In this document: positions 26,952-35,033 of the stretch, one piece after another
How the letters are laid out: each line of letters starts with the position of its first letter
How positions within the stretch are numbered: the first letter of the stretch is position 1
Assembly: GCF_025947305.1 (NCBI RefSeq)
Contig: NZ_CP110009.1
Span: forward strand, 2,335,501 to 2,399,500
Origin: Flavobacterium sp. N3904
GTDB lineage: Bacteria; Bacteroidota; Bacteroidia; Flavobacteriales; Flavobacteriaceae
Direction: 5' to 3'
Length of the DNA: 64,000 bases
The notes under the pieces: generated by a model
Database searches by the model: none
What the model saw: only the letters and a program-made list of their open reading frames with translations
What the model was told of the DNA's origin: nothing
Translations under genes and position numbers: made by a program

Positions 26952-27932
26952 ATGAGCTTTTTTAAAAAAATATTCTCTTCTGAGAAAAAAGACTCGAGCC
27001 TAAGTGAACAGGCAAAGCAATCATTAGACAAAAGTCTAGAAAAAACAAAAACTACTTTTTTTACGAAGTTAACCAAAGCGGTAGCGGGGAAATCAAAAGT
27101 AGATGATGATGTATTGGATAATTTAGAAGAAATCCTTGTTTCATCAGATGTTGGTGTTAATACAACTTTAAAAATAATTACCCGAATTGAAAAAAGGGTA
27201 GAAGCCGATAAGTATCTTGGAACAGAAGAACTCAATCTGATTTTAAGAGAGGAAATTGCAGGACTGTTATCTGAAACCAATACCGGTGAAGCAACAGAAT
27301 TTGTCATTCCAGTAAATACCAAACCGTATGTTTTGATGGTGGTTGGTGTAAACGGTGTTGGAAAAACAACGACAATTGGGAAACTAGCTTATCAATTTAA
27401 AAAAGCTGGATATAATGTGGTTCTTGGTGCTGCCGATACTTTTCGTGCCGCTGCTATTGATCAACTGCAAATTTGGGCAGACAGGGTAGGCGTGCCTATC
27501 GTTCGTCAAGAAATGGGAAGCGATCCTGCTTCAGTTGCTTTTGATACTTTGCAATCGGCAGTGGCTCAAAATGCTGATATTGTTATTATTGATACTGCAG
27601 GTCGTTTGCACAATAAAATTAACCTGATGAACGAACTTTCAAAAGTAAAACGTGTAATGCAAAAGGTGGTTGGAGACGCTCCACACGATGTAATGTTGGT
27701 TTTGGACGGTTCTACAGGGCAAAACGCATTTGAACAAGCCAAACAATTTACTGCCGCAACAGAAGTTTCTTGCTTAGCCGTTACCAAATTGGACGGCACT
27801 GCCAAAGGTGGTGTTGTTATTGGTATTTCGGATCAATTTCAAATTCCGGTAAAATACATTGGTGTTGGAGAAGGAATTGAAGATTTGCAGGTTTTTAATA
27901 AATACGAGTTTGTAGATAGTTTTTTTAAATAA
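26952..27932 (+). CDS. ftsY: signal recognition particle receptor FtsY
   Basis: This GTPase docks ribosome-SRP complexes at the membrane for co-translational insertion. The 326-residue protein has a short charged N-terminus (MSFFKKIFSSEKKDSSLSEQ) instead of the long acidic A domain of E. coli. The NG domain follows, with GVNGVGKTTTIGKLA (G1), AADTFRAAAIDQL, DTAGRLHNK (G3) and TKLDGTAKGG (G4). It is encoded after the L33 terminator, so it needs its own promoter in the 26824-26951 gap. A 57-residue membrane protein follows 9 bp after the stop. Confidence 0.97.
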   Translation: MSFFKKIFSSEKKDSSLSEQAKQSLDKSLEKTKTTFFTKLTKAVAGKSKVDDDVLDNLEEILVSSDVGVNTTLKIITRIEKRVEADKYLGTEELNLILREEIAGLLSETNTGEATEFVIPVNTKPYVLMVVGVNGVGKTTTIGKLAYQFKKAGYNVVLGAADTFRAAAIDQLQIWADRVGVPIVRQEMGSDPASVAFDTLQSAVAQNADIVIIDTAGRLHNKINLMNELSKVKRVMQKVVGDAPHDVMLVLDGSTGQNAFEQAKQFTAATEVSCLAVTKLDGTAKGGVVIGISDQFQIPVKYIGVGEGIEDLQVFNKYEFVDSFFK

Positions 27933-27941
27933 TAGATATTC

Positions 27942-28115
27942 ATGAATTTTTCTTCTTTAAAAAATGCTAGCCCTATATATTTTTATTTTATAAGTATTGC
28001 GGCTTTTGTGTTGGCAAACATCATTAGGACGACCAGCGCCAGTTTTTATTATGTATTACTGATTGTTGGTTTGGTTTTTTTCTTTTTTGGATTGATGAGA
28101 AGGATTAAGAAATAG
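27942..28115 (+). CDS. small two-helix membrane protein, unknown function
   Basis: This 57-residue reading frame begins MNFSSLKNASPIYFYFISIA and ends LMRRIKK, with an ATG at 27942 and TAG at 28113-28115. It has two hydrophobic stretches (PIYFYFISIAAFVLANII and FYYVLLIVGLVFFFFGL) separated by RTTSAS and a basic C-terminal tail, a clean small membrane-protein design. It lies 9 bp after ftsY on the same strand, so it is likely cotranscribed. A large hairpin follows. I know no named family; the hydrophobic pattern and spacing support it as real. Confidence 0.7.
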   Translation: MNFSSLKNASPIYFYFISIAAFVLANIIRTTSASFYYVLLIVGLVFFFFGLMRRIKK

Positions 28116-28140
28116 GTAACTAAATTTCGATAGTTATCAA

Positions 28141-28192
28141 GAATAAAAAGTTTAGCGGTGTTTCGTAATTTCCTAATTACAAAACACCGCTA
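28141..28192 (-). terminator. long hairpin terminator between converging genes
   Basis: The outer arms TAGCGGTGTTT (28153-28163) and AAACACCGCTA (28182-28192) and the inner arms GTAATT/AATTAC pair around a short loop. The A-run at 28144-28148 gives a U-run for the minus-strand hydrolase gene; it may also stop the ftsY transcript. Confidence 0.8.
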
Positions 28193-28228
28193 ATTATTTA
28201 AGCACTTTTTTAAAAGTAAATTTTATTG

Positions 28229-29299
28229 CTATTGATACAAAGCACTTATTTTTGTCCAAAGCATTTCATCAAAATCGGATAGGGCAAGATTTACGTTGTC
28301 TGCAGCATCTCCCATTCGGATTACAATCATTTTTTTGCTGGGAATCACATAAATTTTCTGGTCGTTTTTGCCCAAAGCCATAAACATATCGTTTGGAGCT
28401 GTTGGGATGATGCTTCCTTGAAAAGTGAGTTGCGATTGTGGTAAATGATAATTGGCTTTACCATTGAGCCACCATAAATAACCGTAACCTAAGTTGATAT
28501 TTTGTGAGGTGTTTGTCGCTTCGTTGAAGTAGGCTTCGTTTAAAATCACTTCATTTTCCCATTTTCCTTTATTGTACATTAATAATCCAAAACGGGCCAT
28601 GCTTCTTGTGGTGCTGCTGTAAACAATATTGTTGCCAGAAGTAAACCAAGCGCCATTCATTCCGATTTTGTCTCTTAATTTGGCATTGAAATAGTTGCTC
28701 CAGGATTGCCCGCTGGCTTGTGCAATCACATCTTGTAATTTTACATATACGTTGTGGTACGCCCAGCGCGTGCCTGCATCGGCAGTGTAGGTTAGAGCTG
28801 AGGGCGAAACATCATCGGTGGTGTCGTCTAGGCCAGAAGTCATCGTCAATAGATTTTTACAGGTGATTAAGTTCTCTTTGACAAGAGGTGCGCTTGTCCA
28901 GCCCGTTCCTATATATTGCGATACTTTGTTGTTGATATTGATGAGGTTTTCCTGTTGTGCAATTCCAGTCATGGTTGATGTCAATGTTTTGCCTGCACTT
29001 GCCCAATACCAATTGGTTGCAGCATCATGACCATTGAAATAGTTCTCCATTACAATACGACCGTTGACAAGGATGATAAACCCTTTGGAATGTTTGAGCT
29101 CCAAATAATCCAACAGCGGTTGAACGGCAGATTGTTTCCAACCGAGGCTTTCTATAGATTTGGTTTCCCAGGTGGTGCCTGTAAGTGGAGGAAAATATAA
29201 TGTTTCTGTAGGTGTAGGAGTAGGTGTTGGGTCGGTATTGTCGGAAGAGCAATTGATGCAGAAAAATGCAAAGACGAGTAATAATGCTGATTTTGACAT
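28229..29299 (-). CDS. beta-lactamase-family serine hydrolase, lipoprotein
   Basis: This 356-residue serine hydrolase has the class C beta-lactamase/DD-peptidase fold. A lipoprotein signal (MSKSALLLVFAFFCINC, Cys17) is followed by a Thr-Pro linker of TPTPTP type. Catalytic motifs are SAGK (Ser101, Lys104) and the YxN motif YHN in RWAYHNVYVK. This group includes esterases and peptidases more often than true beta-lactamases, so resistance is not implied. It is an envelope protein, divergent from the lipoprotein gene at 29530. Confidence 0.9.
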   Translation of the reverse strand: MSKSALLLVFAFFCINCSSDNTDPTPTPTPTETLYFPPLTGTTWETKSIESLGWKQSAVQPLLDYLELKHSKGFIILVNGRIVMENYFNGHDAATNWYWASAGKTLTSTMTGIAQQENLININNKVSQYIGTGWTSAPLVKENLITCKNLLTMTSGLDDTTDDVSPSALTYTADAGTRWAYHNVYVKLQDVIAQASGQSWSNYFNAKLRDKIGMNGAWFTSGNNIVYSSTTRSMARFGLLMYNKGKWENEVILNEAYFNEATNTSQNINLGYGYLWWLNGKANYHLPQSQLTFQGSIIPTAPNDMFMALGKNDQKIYVIPSKKMIVIRMGDAADNVNLALSDFDEMLWTKISALYQ

Positions 29300-29390
29300 A
29301 GTTGGTTTGGTTGGTTTTGGGTAAGACCAAAAATATAGAAAATAGTTTAATGAGAATGCGTTTTTTTATTTTCTTTGGTTTTTTAAAGTT

Positions 29391-29398
29391 TAACTTTG
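29391..29398 (+). promoter_or_regulatory. -7 box upstream of the 29530 lipoprotein gene
   Basis: TAACTTTG is an exact TAnnTTTG. A transcript from here would carry the hairpin element 29433-29510 as its 5' leader. Confidence 0.45.
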
Positions 29399-29432
29399 TG
29401 GTATATATAAAAGATATTGACAAAATGGATGC

Positions 29433-29510
29433 CTAGCCCTGATAGCAGTGAAAATCCTTATAAGCCGGGGTTCGGCTTATAAGATTGAAACGAATAGCAG
29501 GAATGGCTCC
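29433..29510 (+). repeat. dispersed hairpin element, family 1, copy 2
   Basis: It begins TAGCCCTGATAGCAGTGAAA. An 11-bp perfect hairpin follows (CTTATAAGCCG at 29457-29467 with 29473-29483), then GATTGAAACGAATAGCAGGA and ATGGCTCC. It lies in the leader of the lipoprotein gene, 20 bp before its ATG. The opposite neighbour is divergent, so it can only be a leader of this gene. Confidence 0.75.
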
Positions 29511-29529
29511 TTAAAAAAATAATTATTCT

Positions 29530-29973
29530 ATGAAAAAAGTATTTGGTGTTTTGCTGGTTGCACTTTTATTTATTGGGTGTAAACAAAAAATAACTTCGGC
29601 AGATGTTGCCAAAATCAATGGGTATTGGGAGATTGAAAAAGTGATTTTTGAGGATGGAAAAGAGAAACAATACGGAATGAATGAATCGTTTGATTATTTC
29701 CGAATTGATAAGAATAATACGGGAATTCGTAAGAAAGTGATGCCACAATTGGATGGGACTTTTTTAGTAAATGATACGTTTGAAAATGTAAAAGTACGTT
29801 TTGCTGATGACCAGGTTTTTTTGGACTACAGCACTCCATATATGAAATGGAGCGAGGAAATATTGGCTTTGACAGCTACCGAATTCGTAGTTTTGAATGC
29901 AGAGAAAAAGGAATATCATTATAAAAAAACAGGGCCAATAAAGCTCGATGACTATGGCAAAAAGACTAAATAA
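29530..29973 (+). CDS. predicted lipoprotein, lipocalin-like, unknown function
   Basis: This 147-residue protein has a lipoprotein signal (MKKVFGVLLVALLFIGC, Cys17). The mature part starts with INGYWEIEKVIFEDGKEKQY, a G-x-W motif seen in small lipocalin-like lipoproteins of Bacteroidota, and continues in beta-strands. It ends Lys-rich. The last 20 codons overlap the DUF721 gene in another frame. The leader contains a family 1 hairpin element. The ligand is unknown, and the lipocalin resemblance is by pattern only. Confidence 0.8.
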   Translation: MKKVFGVLLVALLFIGCKQKITSADVAKINGYWEIEKVIFEDGKEKQYGMNESFDYFRIDKNNTGIRKKVMPQLDGTFLVNDTFENVKVRFADDQVFLDYSTPYMKWSEEILALTATEFVVLNAEKKEYHYKKTGPIKLDDYGKKTK

Positions 29974-30250
29974 TCAGAGTTCGATAGCAGATGTTTTGAA
30001 GCAAATTATTGAGGTTAATAAATTGCAACCCGGAATGGATCAAATTGACGTGAAGGAAGCATGGCTTACTTTGATGGGAAATGGGGTAAACAGTTATACC
30101 AATAATGTGGTTCTGAAAGGTTCTACACTGTATGTCGAATTAACTTCTGCGGTGTTGCGCGAGGAATTAAGTCACGGTAAATCCAAAATCATAAAAATGA
30201 TTAATGAGGAACTGAAAAGAGATGTGGTCAGAGATGTGGTTCTCAGGTAG
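29954..30250 (+). CDS. DUF721 domain protein (DciA-like)
   Basis: This 98-residue protein has a DUF721 domain (SSIADVLKQIIEVNKLQ, WLTLMGNGVNSYT, LTSAVLREELSHGKSKII). DUF721 is the domain of DciA, the helicase-loading factor of bacteria lacking DnaC; whether this short version loads DnaB is inference. The ATG at 29954 (MAKRLNNQ) is chosen; another in-frame ATG lies at 29948. It overlaps the lipoprotein gene by 20 bp, so translation is probably coupled. A perfect hairpin terminator lies about 90 bp downstream, beyond a patch of heptamer-phased repeat. Confidence 0.88.
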   Translation: MAKRLNNQSSIADVLKQIIEVNKLQPGMDQIDVKEAWLTLMGNGVNSYTNNVVLKGSTLYVELTSAVLREELSHGKSKIIKMINEELKRDVVRDVVLR

Positions 30251-30256
30251 CCGAAA

Positions 30257-30298
30257 TTAGATGGCAGATTTCAGAACTCAGGAGGCAGAAGATAGATT
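30257..30298 (+). repeat. heptamer-phased degenerate repeat, 6 units
   Basis: The units TTAGATG, GCAGATT, TCAGAAC, TCAGGAG, GCAGAAG and ATAGATT start at 30257 and every 7 bp after. The phase is kept although the words differ. It starts 7 bp after the DUF721 stop codon. Confidence 0.55.
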
Positions 30299-30340
30299 AC
30301 ATTGGAAAGAAAGGAAACGAATTAATGTTTTGTCTTATAT

Positions 30341-30374
30341 AAAAAATCCCATTCGCTCGCGAATGGGATTTTTT
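30341..30374 (+). terminator. strong bidirectional terminator between DUF721 and ndk
   Basis: Fifteen-bp perfect arms (30341-30355 with 30360-30374) start with an A-run and end with a T-run. On the minus strand the heptamer array lies between the ndk stop and this terminator, so the array would be transcribed as the ndk 3' UTR. Confidence 0.93.
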
Positions 30375-30380
30375 GTAAGT

Positions 30381-30530
30381 CTGCAATCTGCAATCTGCAA
30401 TCTGCAATCTGCAATCTGCAATCTGCAATCTGCAATCTGCAATCTGCAATCTGCAATCTGCAATCTGCAATCTGCAATCTGCAATCTGCAATCTGCAATC
30501 TGCAATCTGCAATCTGCAATCTGCAATCTG
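30381..30530 (+). repeat. perfect heptamer array (CTGCAAT)21
   Basis: There are 21 identical copies of CTGCAAT from 30381 to 30527, followed by a partial CTG to 30530. I checked phase across all three sequence lines and saw no mismatch. It ends 4 bp before the ndk stop codon. The unit holds no stop codon in any frame on either strand, so all six frames are open through it. Confidence 0.97.
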
Positions 30531-30534
30531 TATA

Positions 30535-30954
30535 CTAGAACTGCTCTCTTCCTGCAAAATGAAAAGCTCCTTCGATAGCAGCATTTTCGTCGCTATCAGA
30601 ACCGTGAACTGCATTTTCTCCGATAGAAGTTGCGTATGCTTTACGGATAGTTCCTTCAGCAGCTTCAGCTGGGTTGGTTGCGCCAATTAAAGTTCTGAAA
30701 TCTTCAACAGCATTGTCTTTTTCTAAAATAGCAGCAACGATCGGTCCTCTTGACATAAATTCTACCAATTCTCCGTAAAAAGGTCTTGCAGCGTGTACAG
30801 CATAAAATGCTTGAGCATCTGCAACTGTTAGTTGAGTCAATTTCAAAGAAACGATTTTGAAACCACCGTTTGTAATCATTGCCAATATGTTACCGATGTG
30901 TCCGTTTTGAACCGCATCGGGTTTAATCATTGTAAAAGTTCTATTAGTCGCCAT
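30535..30954 (-). CDS. ndk: nucleoside diphosphate kinase
   Basis: This 139-residue enzyme balances nucleoside triphosphate pools by ping-pong phosphate transfer. It starts [20 protein letters not shown], the family opening. The catalytic motif is [12 protein letters not shown] with phospho-His117, and [19 protein letters not shown] is also typical. Length is standard. A TATTTTTG box lies 26 bp upstream of the ATG. The 3' side is unusual: a 150-bp heptamer array begins 4 bp past the stop, before the terminator at 30341-30374. Confidence 0.98.
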   Translation of the reverse strand: MATNRTFTMIKPDAVQNGHIGNILAMITNGGFKIVSLKLTQLTVADAQAFYAVHAARPFYGELVEFMSRGPIVAAILEKDNAVEDFRTLIGATNPAEAAEGTIRKAYATSIGENAVHGSDSDENAAIEGAFHFAGREQF

Positions 30955-30979
30955 TTTTTCTGTGTTTTAAAATTTTGTG

Positions 30980-30987
30980 CAAAAATA
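30980..30987 (-). promoter_or_regulatory. -7 promoter box of ndk
   Basis: On the minus strand the sequence is TATTTTTG, an exact TAnnTTTG, 26 bp upstream of the ndk ATG. A TTTG lies about 25 bp further upstream, slightly beyond the usual spacing. Confidence 0.45.
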
Positions 30988-31054
30988 TACTTTTTTTATC
31001 GAATGATTTTAGCAAATTGTCAATTTAATGGAGGAAATCTGTTATTATTGCTGT

Positions 31055-32326
31055 TTAAACTTTGAAATACATTTTCTTTTTGTAAAAATACGCCAAGAGA
31101 AGAGACCATAAACCCACATAAATAAGTGCAAATATCAATGAAGAAGTCATTGGATTATTGAAAAAGGGTTGTACGCCAAAAGCATACAAATAGTCCAAAA
31201 GATTGATTTGATTCGTTGGTATTTTCGGATTTGGAAAAGAAATCATCACCATGGCTTGCGGAATAATTTCGGATAGAAAGAAAACGATCATTGGATTCAC
31301 TCCCCAAATAAGGAATAATTTGATTCCTTTTTTATAATCGGCAATGTCGATGCAATAGTATAAAATGGCCAAGACCAGTGTTGCTAAACCTGCTGTGTAT
31401 AAAACATATGAACTGGTCCAAAGCGCTTTGTTTATTGGAAAAATTGTATTCCAAAGTCTTGCTAAGCTGATCAGGATGATTGCTATAATTGCCATTTTTT
31501 TTGCATTGTCCTTTTTTAATAATGGGCCATTGAGTAATTGTCCAATCAGTAATCCAATTATTCCTGTAGCAATCGCAGGAATCGTACTTAGAATTCCTTC
31601 GGGATCCCAAGTGTTGGTTGCTTCCCACATATGTCCTTTTAACAAAACACCATCCACCCAAGCGGCTAAGTTGGTTTCTTTTTCGAGATTTGTAATTTCA
31701 AATCCTGGTGCAGGAATAAGTGTCATGACGGTCCAATACCCAAGTAATATTCCAATAGCAACCAATAATTGTGTTCTTTGGGTGGTTTTTAGATATAAAA
31801 GAGAAGCAATGAAATAAACAATCCCAATGCGTTGCAACACGCCTGGAAGTCTCACGATTTTATACGCTTCGATACCGCTATAGGCTAAGATTAAATAAAT
31901 GGCTAAAATTGAAACGGCTAGATAGGTTTTTAGTTTGGCATTGAAATTACCCATTAGTGCATAGCCTACTGCTGCAGTAATGAGTAAACGACCAATCACT
32001 AAGGGAATACCTTCTAATCCGAAGAGTTGTATTTTTCCAAAAAAGTTAAAGAAGATACCCAAACATACCATTCGTAACGAACGGGTGAATATTTTATTAA
32101 ATGTAGTACTGTCATAAGTTTTGGTTGGCATTGCAAACGAGATTGCTACTCCCATGATGAAAATGAAGAACGGAAAAACCAAGTCGGTAGGAGTGCAACC
32201 ATGCCATTCGGAGTGTAATAGAGGCGGATATACAGTTGCCCAACTCCCTGGGTTGTTGACAATAGTCATTAATAAAATAGTCAATCCTCTAAAAACATCA
32301 AGCGAAATAAGGCGGTCTTTGGTCAT
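31055..32326 (-). CDS. HGSNAT/DUF5009-like membrane acyltransferase
   Basis: This 423-residue polytopic membrane protein resembles the heparan-alpha-glucosaminide N-acetyltransferase family. The N-terminus RLISLDVFRGLTILLMTIVN is followed by HSEWHGCTPTDLVFPFFIFI, which contains the conserved His and the DLVFP hallmark. About ten to eleven membrane spans are visible. Homologues in Bacteroidota occur in glycan-use settings and move acetyl groups across the membrane; no substrate can be named here. It lies 34 bp after bshC on the same strand, so the two may be cotranscribed. Confidence 0.88.
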   Translation of the reverse strand: MTKDRLISLDVFRGLTILLMTIVNNPGSWATVYPPLLHSEWHGCTPTDLVFPFFIFIMGVAISFAMPTKTYDSTTFNKIFTRSLRMVCLGIFFNFFGKIQLFGLEGIPLVIGRLLITAAVGYALMGNFNAKLKTYLAVSILAIYLILAYSGIEAYKIVRLPGVLQRIGIVYFIASLLYLKTTQRTQLLVAIGILLGYWTVMTLIPAPGFEITNLEKETNLAAWVDGVLLKGHMWEATNTWDPEGILSTIPAIATGIIGLLIGQLLNGPLLKKDNAKKMAIIAIILISLARLWNTIFPINKALWTSSYVLYTAGLATLVLAILYYCIDIADYKKGIKLFLIWGVNPMIVFFLSEIIPQAMVMISFPNPKIPTNQINLLDYLYAFGVQPFFNNPMTSSLIFALIYVGLWSLLLAYFYKKKMYFKV

Positions 32327-32360
32327 TGGTTTTGTGGTTAGTTTTGGGTATTTTATGGTT

Positions 32361-33968
32361 TTAATCTAAAGTTATTATATTAAAATTTTGCTCCAATGGT
32401 TTTAGATGGCTCATTATTTGTGGAATCAAGCGGTCTCCATTTTCTAGATAAAATTCCGAAAAATTAGCTTGGCGTTCCTGTAGACTTTGGTTAGGAAACA
32501 ATTCATTTTGTAAATCAATGATGCGTTGCAATTCATCGTGAAATTTTCTTTTTTGAGCAATAAGCAACCTCTTTTCAAGCATTTCTAATCCTTTGGTTTG
32601 TTTTACTTCTTGTGCTTTTACCGCTCCCAAGAACGATTTGTCTGTATGATTTGTTAATTCTAACAGGGTTTCGAATTGTTTTTTTAGCGCTTCTTTTTGC
32701 TCTGTGAAATCAATCGGGAAATCGGATAGTTTTTGGGTTACTCGATTGACCAAAGATGCTTGTTTCGAAAATAAATCAGACCACGTAAGGTTTAATTTGT
32801 CTGCTTTTTTGTTTTGCTTTTCGGTTGCCAAAAGCACGGAGTTTCTCAATAGCAATATTGGGAAAGTCACTTTTGCAGAAGCGAAAAATGATTTTAATTC
32901 AAGCCAATACGCAATTTCCCCGCCTCCGCCAATGTAGCATAAGTTTGGTAAAATAACTTCTTGGTACAACGGACGCATAATTACATTGGGACTAAATTTC
33001 TCGGGATTGCTTTCTAATAATTTCAGGATTTCGGTTTCCGTAAATTCGATTTTGGTGTGATTGACTTTGTAAATTCCATTTTCTAGAATAATTCTCTCGC
33101 GTAAATTATCTTCGATATAAAATAAATTGATTTCACGCGGATTTACCTGAACGAAATAATCCTTCATTTTTGCAATAGTTTCGGTAACTGCCTTAAAAGA
33201 AGATTGGTGAAGCAATTCGTCTTTTATATATGGAATAAAAGAGCGTTTTAAATCCTGATTATCTGCATCCAGAATGACTAAACCTGCAGAACCAAAAAGT
33301 TCGTTGGCCAAATATCTCGTTGCATCAGCTAAGTTATCGTGTTTGATATACGAATCTTCAAACAGTTTTTTGATGGTTTTGGCATTGGTGCTGGAACCTA
33401 TTTCTAATGAAAAAATTTCCAAAAAATCGGCTAATCCTTCGGTTGATAATCGTCCTACGGGTCCAGTGCTTTCTTTGTTCCATCTGAATTTTTTTCCTTT
33501 GAAATTGAAATAATTAATTTCTTCAAAATCATGGTCTTCTGTCGCCATCCAATAGACAGGAACAAAATTGTAGGTTGGGTATTTCGCTTTTAATTCTTTC
33601 GTTAAATTAATAGTAGAAATGATTTTATACAAAAAATACAACGGTCCGCTGAATAAATTGAGTTGGTGTCCGGTAGTAATAGTGAAAGTATTTGGATCGT
33701 TTAAAAGTTCAATATGGTTTAATGTTTCAGCAGAAACCGTTAATTTGGCATATTGATTTTTTAAAACGTTAACTAATGTTTGTCGTTTTAAATTGCCATT
33801 GCCGTTGCCATTGAAATTGTTTTTTTTCTCCTCAATCTGTTTTTCAAAGTTTTCGAGAGTAGGAAAGCGATGGTATAAAGAGTGTAATTCGTTTTTTTGA
33901 TCTAAATAATCATTCATCAAAGGAGAGAAATACCCGGAATTTTGATAGCTGATACAGTCGGTTGGCAT
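32361..33968 (-). CDS. bshC: putative cysteine ligase BshC (bacillithiol biosynthesis)
   Basis: This enzyme adds cysteine to glucosaminyl-malate as the last step of bacillithiol synthesis. The 535-residue protein matches the family length. Landmarks are FTITTGHQLNLFSGPLYFLY, PVYWMATEDHDFEEINYFNF, NVIMRPLYQEVILPNLCYIG and GGGEIAYWLELK. An Asn-Gly run (NNFNGNGNGNL, about residues 50-60) looks like a local expansion in the linker after the first helices. The C-terminal region forms the long coiled coil seen in the family. bshA and bshB are not in the window. Confidence 0.96.
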   Translation of the reverse strand: MPTDCISYQNSGYFSPLMNDYLDQKNELHSLYHRFPTLENFEKQIEEKKNNFNGNGNGNLKRQTLVNVLKNQYAKLTVSAETLNHIELLNDPNTFTITTGHQLNLFSGPLYFLYKIISTINLTKELKAKYPTYNFVPVYWMATEDHDFEEINYFNFKGKKFRWNKESTGPVGRLSTEGLADFLEIFSLEIGSSTNAKTIKKLFEDSYIKHDNLADATRYLANELFGSAGLVILDADNQDLKRSFIPYIKDELLHQSSFKAVTETIAKMKDYFVQVNPREINLFYIEDNLRERIILENGIYKVNHTKIEFTETEILKLLESNPEKFSPNVIMRPLYQEVILPNLCYIGGGGEIAYWLELKSFFASAKVTFPILLLRNSVLLATEKQNKKADKLNLTWSDLFSKQASLVNRVTQKLSDFPIDFTEQKEALKKQFETLLELTNHTDKSFLGAVKAQEVKQTKGLEMLEKRLLIAQKRKFHDELQRIIDLQNELFPNQSLQERQANFSEFYLENGDRLIPQIMSHLKPLEQNFNIITLD

Positions 33969-34033
33969 ATTGTTTTTATTTGTTGCTAAAATACCAAAAA
34001 ATAATGGAAGAACTATTTGGTAGATTAAAAAAG

Positions 34034-34055
34034 TATTTAGACATTTGTCTAAATA
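34034..34055 (+). promoter_or_regulatory. palindromic operator before the SdpR-like gene
   Basis: TATTTAGACA (34034-34043) and TGTCTAAATA (34046-34055) form a perfect 10-bp inverted repeat with a 2-bp spacer, 17 bp before the regulator ATG. The size and position fit a dimeric ArsR/SdpR repressor acting on its own operon. Confidence 0.75.
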
Positions 34056-34072
34056 TATAAATACTTTAAATT

Positions 34073-34327
34073 ATGAACGACATATTTAAAGCATTGAATG
34101 ATGCCACGAGAAGAGAAATATTAGAACTTTTGAAGACGAAAAATTTGTCAGCTGGTGAAATAGCCGATCAGTTTCATATGTCAAAGCCTAGTATTTCACA
34201 TCATTTGGATATTTTGAAGCGTGCAGATTTGATTACTTCCGAAAAATCGGGACAATTTATTTTCTATTCCATCAACACCACCATAATGGAAGATGTGTTG
34301 CAATGGATTTTAACTTTTAAAAAATAA
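34073..34327 (+). CDS. SdpR-like ArsR-family repressor
   Basis: This 84-residue winged-helix protein starts MNDIFKALNDATRREILELL and has the recognition helix region HMSKPSISHHLDILKRADLI. It lacks the metal-binding Cys motifs of classic ArsR sensors and matches the SdpR autorepressor group in size. Its gene is 5 bp upstream of an SdpI-like gene, copying the Bacillus sdpRI arrangement, in which SdpI sequesters SdpR at the membrane. A perfect 10-bp palindrome lies just upstream and is the likely operator. Confidence 0.92.
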   Translation: MNDIFKALNDATRREILELLKTKNLSAGEIADQFHMSKPSISHHLDILKRADLITSEKSGQFIFYSINTTIMEDVLQWILTFKK

Positions 34328-34332
34328 TAACT

Positions 34333-34986
34333 ATGAATTCAACTTTAAAGAAAGAACTTCCTATCATCGGAATTGTGTTAATGCCTTTTGCTTATTTGGC
34401 TTTTATTTGGAATACATTGCCTGAAAAAGTCCCAACACATTGGAATTACAAAGGCGAGGTAGATCATTGGGGAGATAAGTTTTCCTTGATTGGATTGCTG
34501 TTTATGTTACCTGTTTTAATGTATGTTTTATTGCTCGTTGCTCCAAAAATTGATCCCAAAAAAAGGATTGCCTTAATGGGAGGCAAGTTTTATCAATTGA
34601 AATTTTTTCTAGTTTTATGTATGTCTTTGTTGGCATTGTATATTATTTTTATTACCAAAAATCAGTCTTTTTCGAGTCCTAACTTTATCTATATTATAAT
34701 TGGAATATTATTTTTAGTGTTGGGTAATTATTTCAAGGTTATTCAGCCCAATTATTTCATCGGAATACGCACTCCATGGACATTAGAGAATCAGGAAGTT
34801 TGGAAATTAACCCATGCTTTTGCCGGTAAACTTTGGGTAATTGGCGGCTTGGTAATTATGTTGGGCGGCTTGATTTTTGAAAATCATTTTTTCTCTATTA
34901 TTTTTATTTCCATGGTTGTTATTTTGGCCATAGTTCCGATGGCGTATTCGTATGTAAAGTTTAAGGAACTAGAGAAACGAATGTAA
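34333..34986 (+). CDS. SdpI-like membrane protein (DUF1648)
   Basis: This 217-residue membrane protein has an N-terminal DUF1648-type segment (PFAYLAFIWNTLPEKVPTHW with NYKGEVDHWG), then about six helices. The SdpI hallmark is GIRTPWTLENQEVWKLTHAF. In Bacillus, SdpI gives immunity to the SDP toxin and signals to SdpR; here no toxin gene is seen, so an envelope-stress role is equally possible. It follows the repressor by 5 bp and ends 47 bp before the hydrolase gene. Confidence 0.9.
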   Translation: MNSTLKKELPIIGIVLMPFAYLAFIWNTLPEKVPTHWNYKGEVDHWGDKFSLIGLLFMLPVLMYVLLLVAPKIDPKKRIALMGGKFYQLKFFLVLCMSLLALYIIFITKNQSFSSPNFIYIIIGILFLVLGNYFKVIQPNYFIGIRTPWTLENQEVWKLTHAFAGKLWVIGGLVIMLGGLIFENHFFSIIFISMVVILAIVPMAYSYVKFKELEKRM

Positions 34987-35033
34987 TTCTTAAAAGAATT
35001 TAATATAAATTTTTAATGGTCAATAAAAATAAA

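Noticed and set aside
28229..29299. Antibiotic-resistance beta-lactamase
   Set aside because: The motifs fit the broad serine hydrolase family; no KTG box typical of true beta-lactamases was clearly identified.
29025..29423. 132-codon minus-strand frame overlapping the beta-lactamase-fold gene, possible frameshifted extension
   Set aside because: The hydrolase gene already has a complete signal peptide and catalytic motifs; the other frame matches nothing and covers the promoter area.
30381..30530. Possible CRISPR-like array
   Set aside because: The unit is only 7 bp with no spacers, and no cas genes are near.
30297..30686. Long open frames through the heptamer array on both strands, encoding IADCRLQ or LQSAICN repeats
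   Set aside because: The CTGCAAT unit lacks stop codons in every frame, so openness is automatic. The frames overlap ndk and the terminator and have no independent support.
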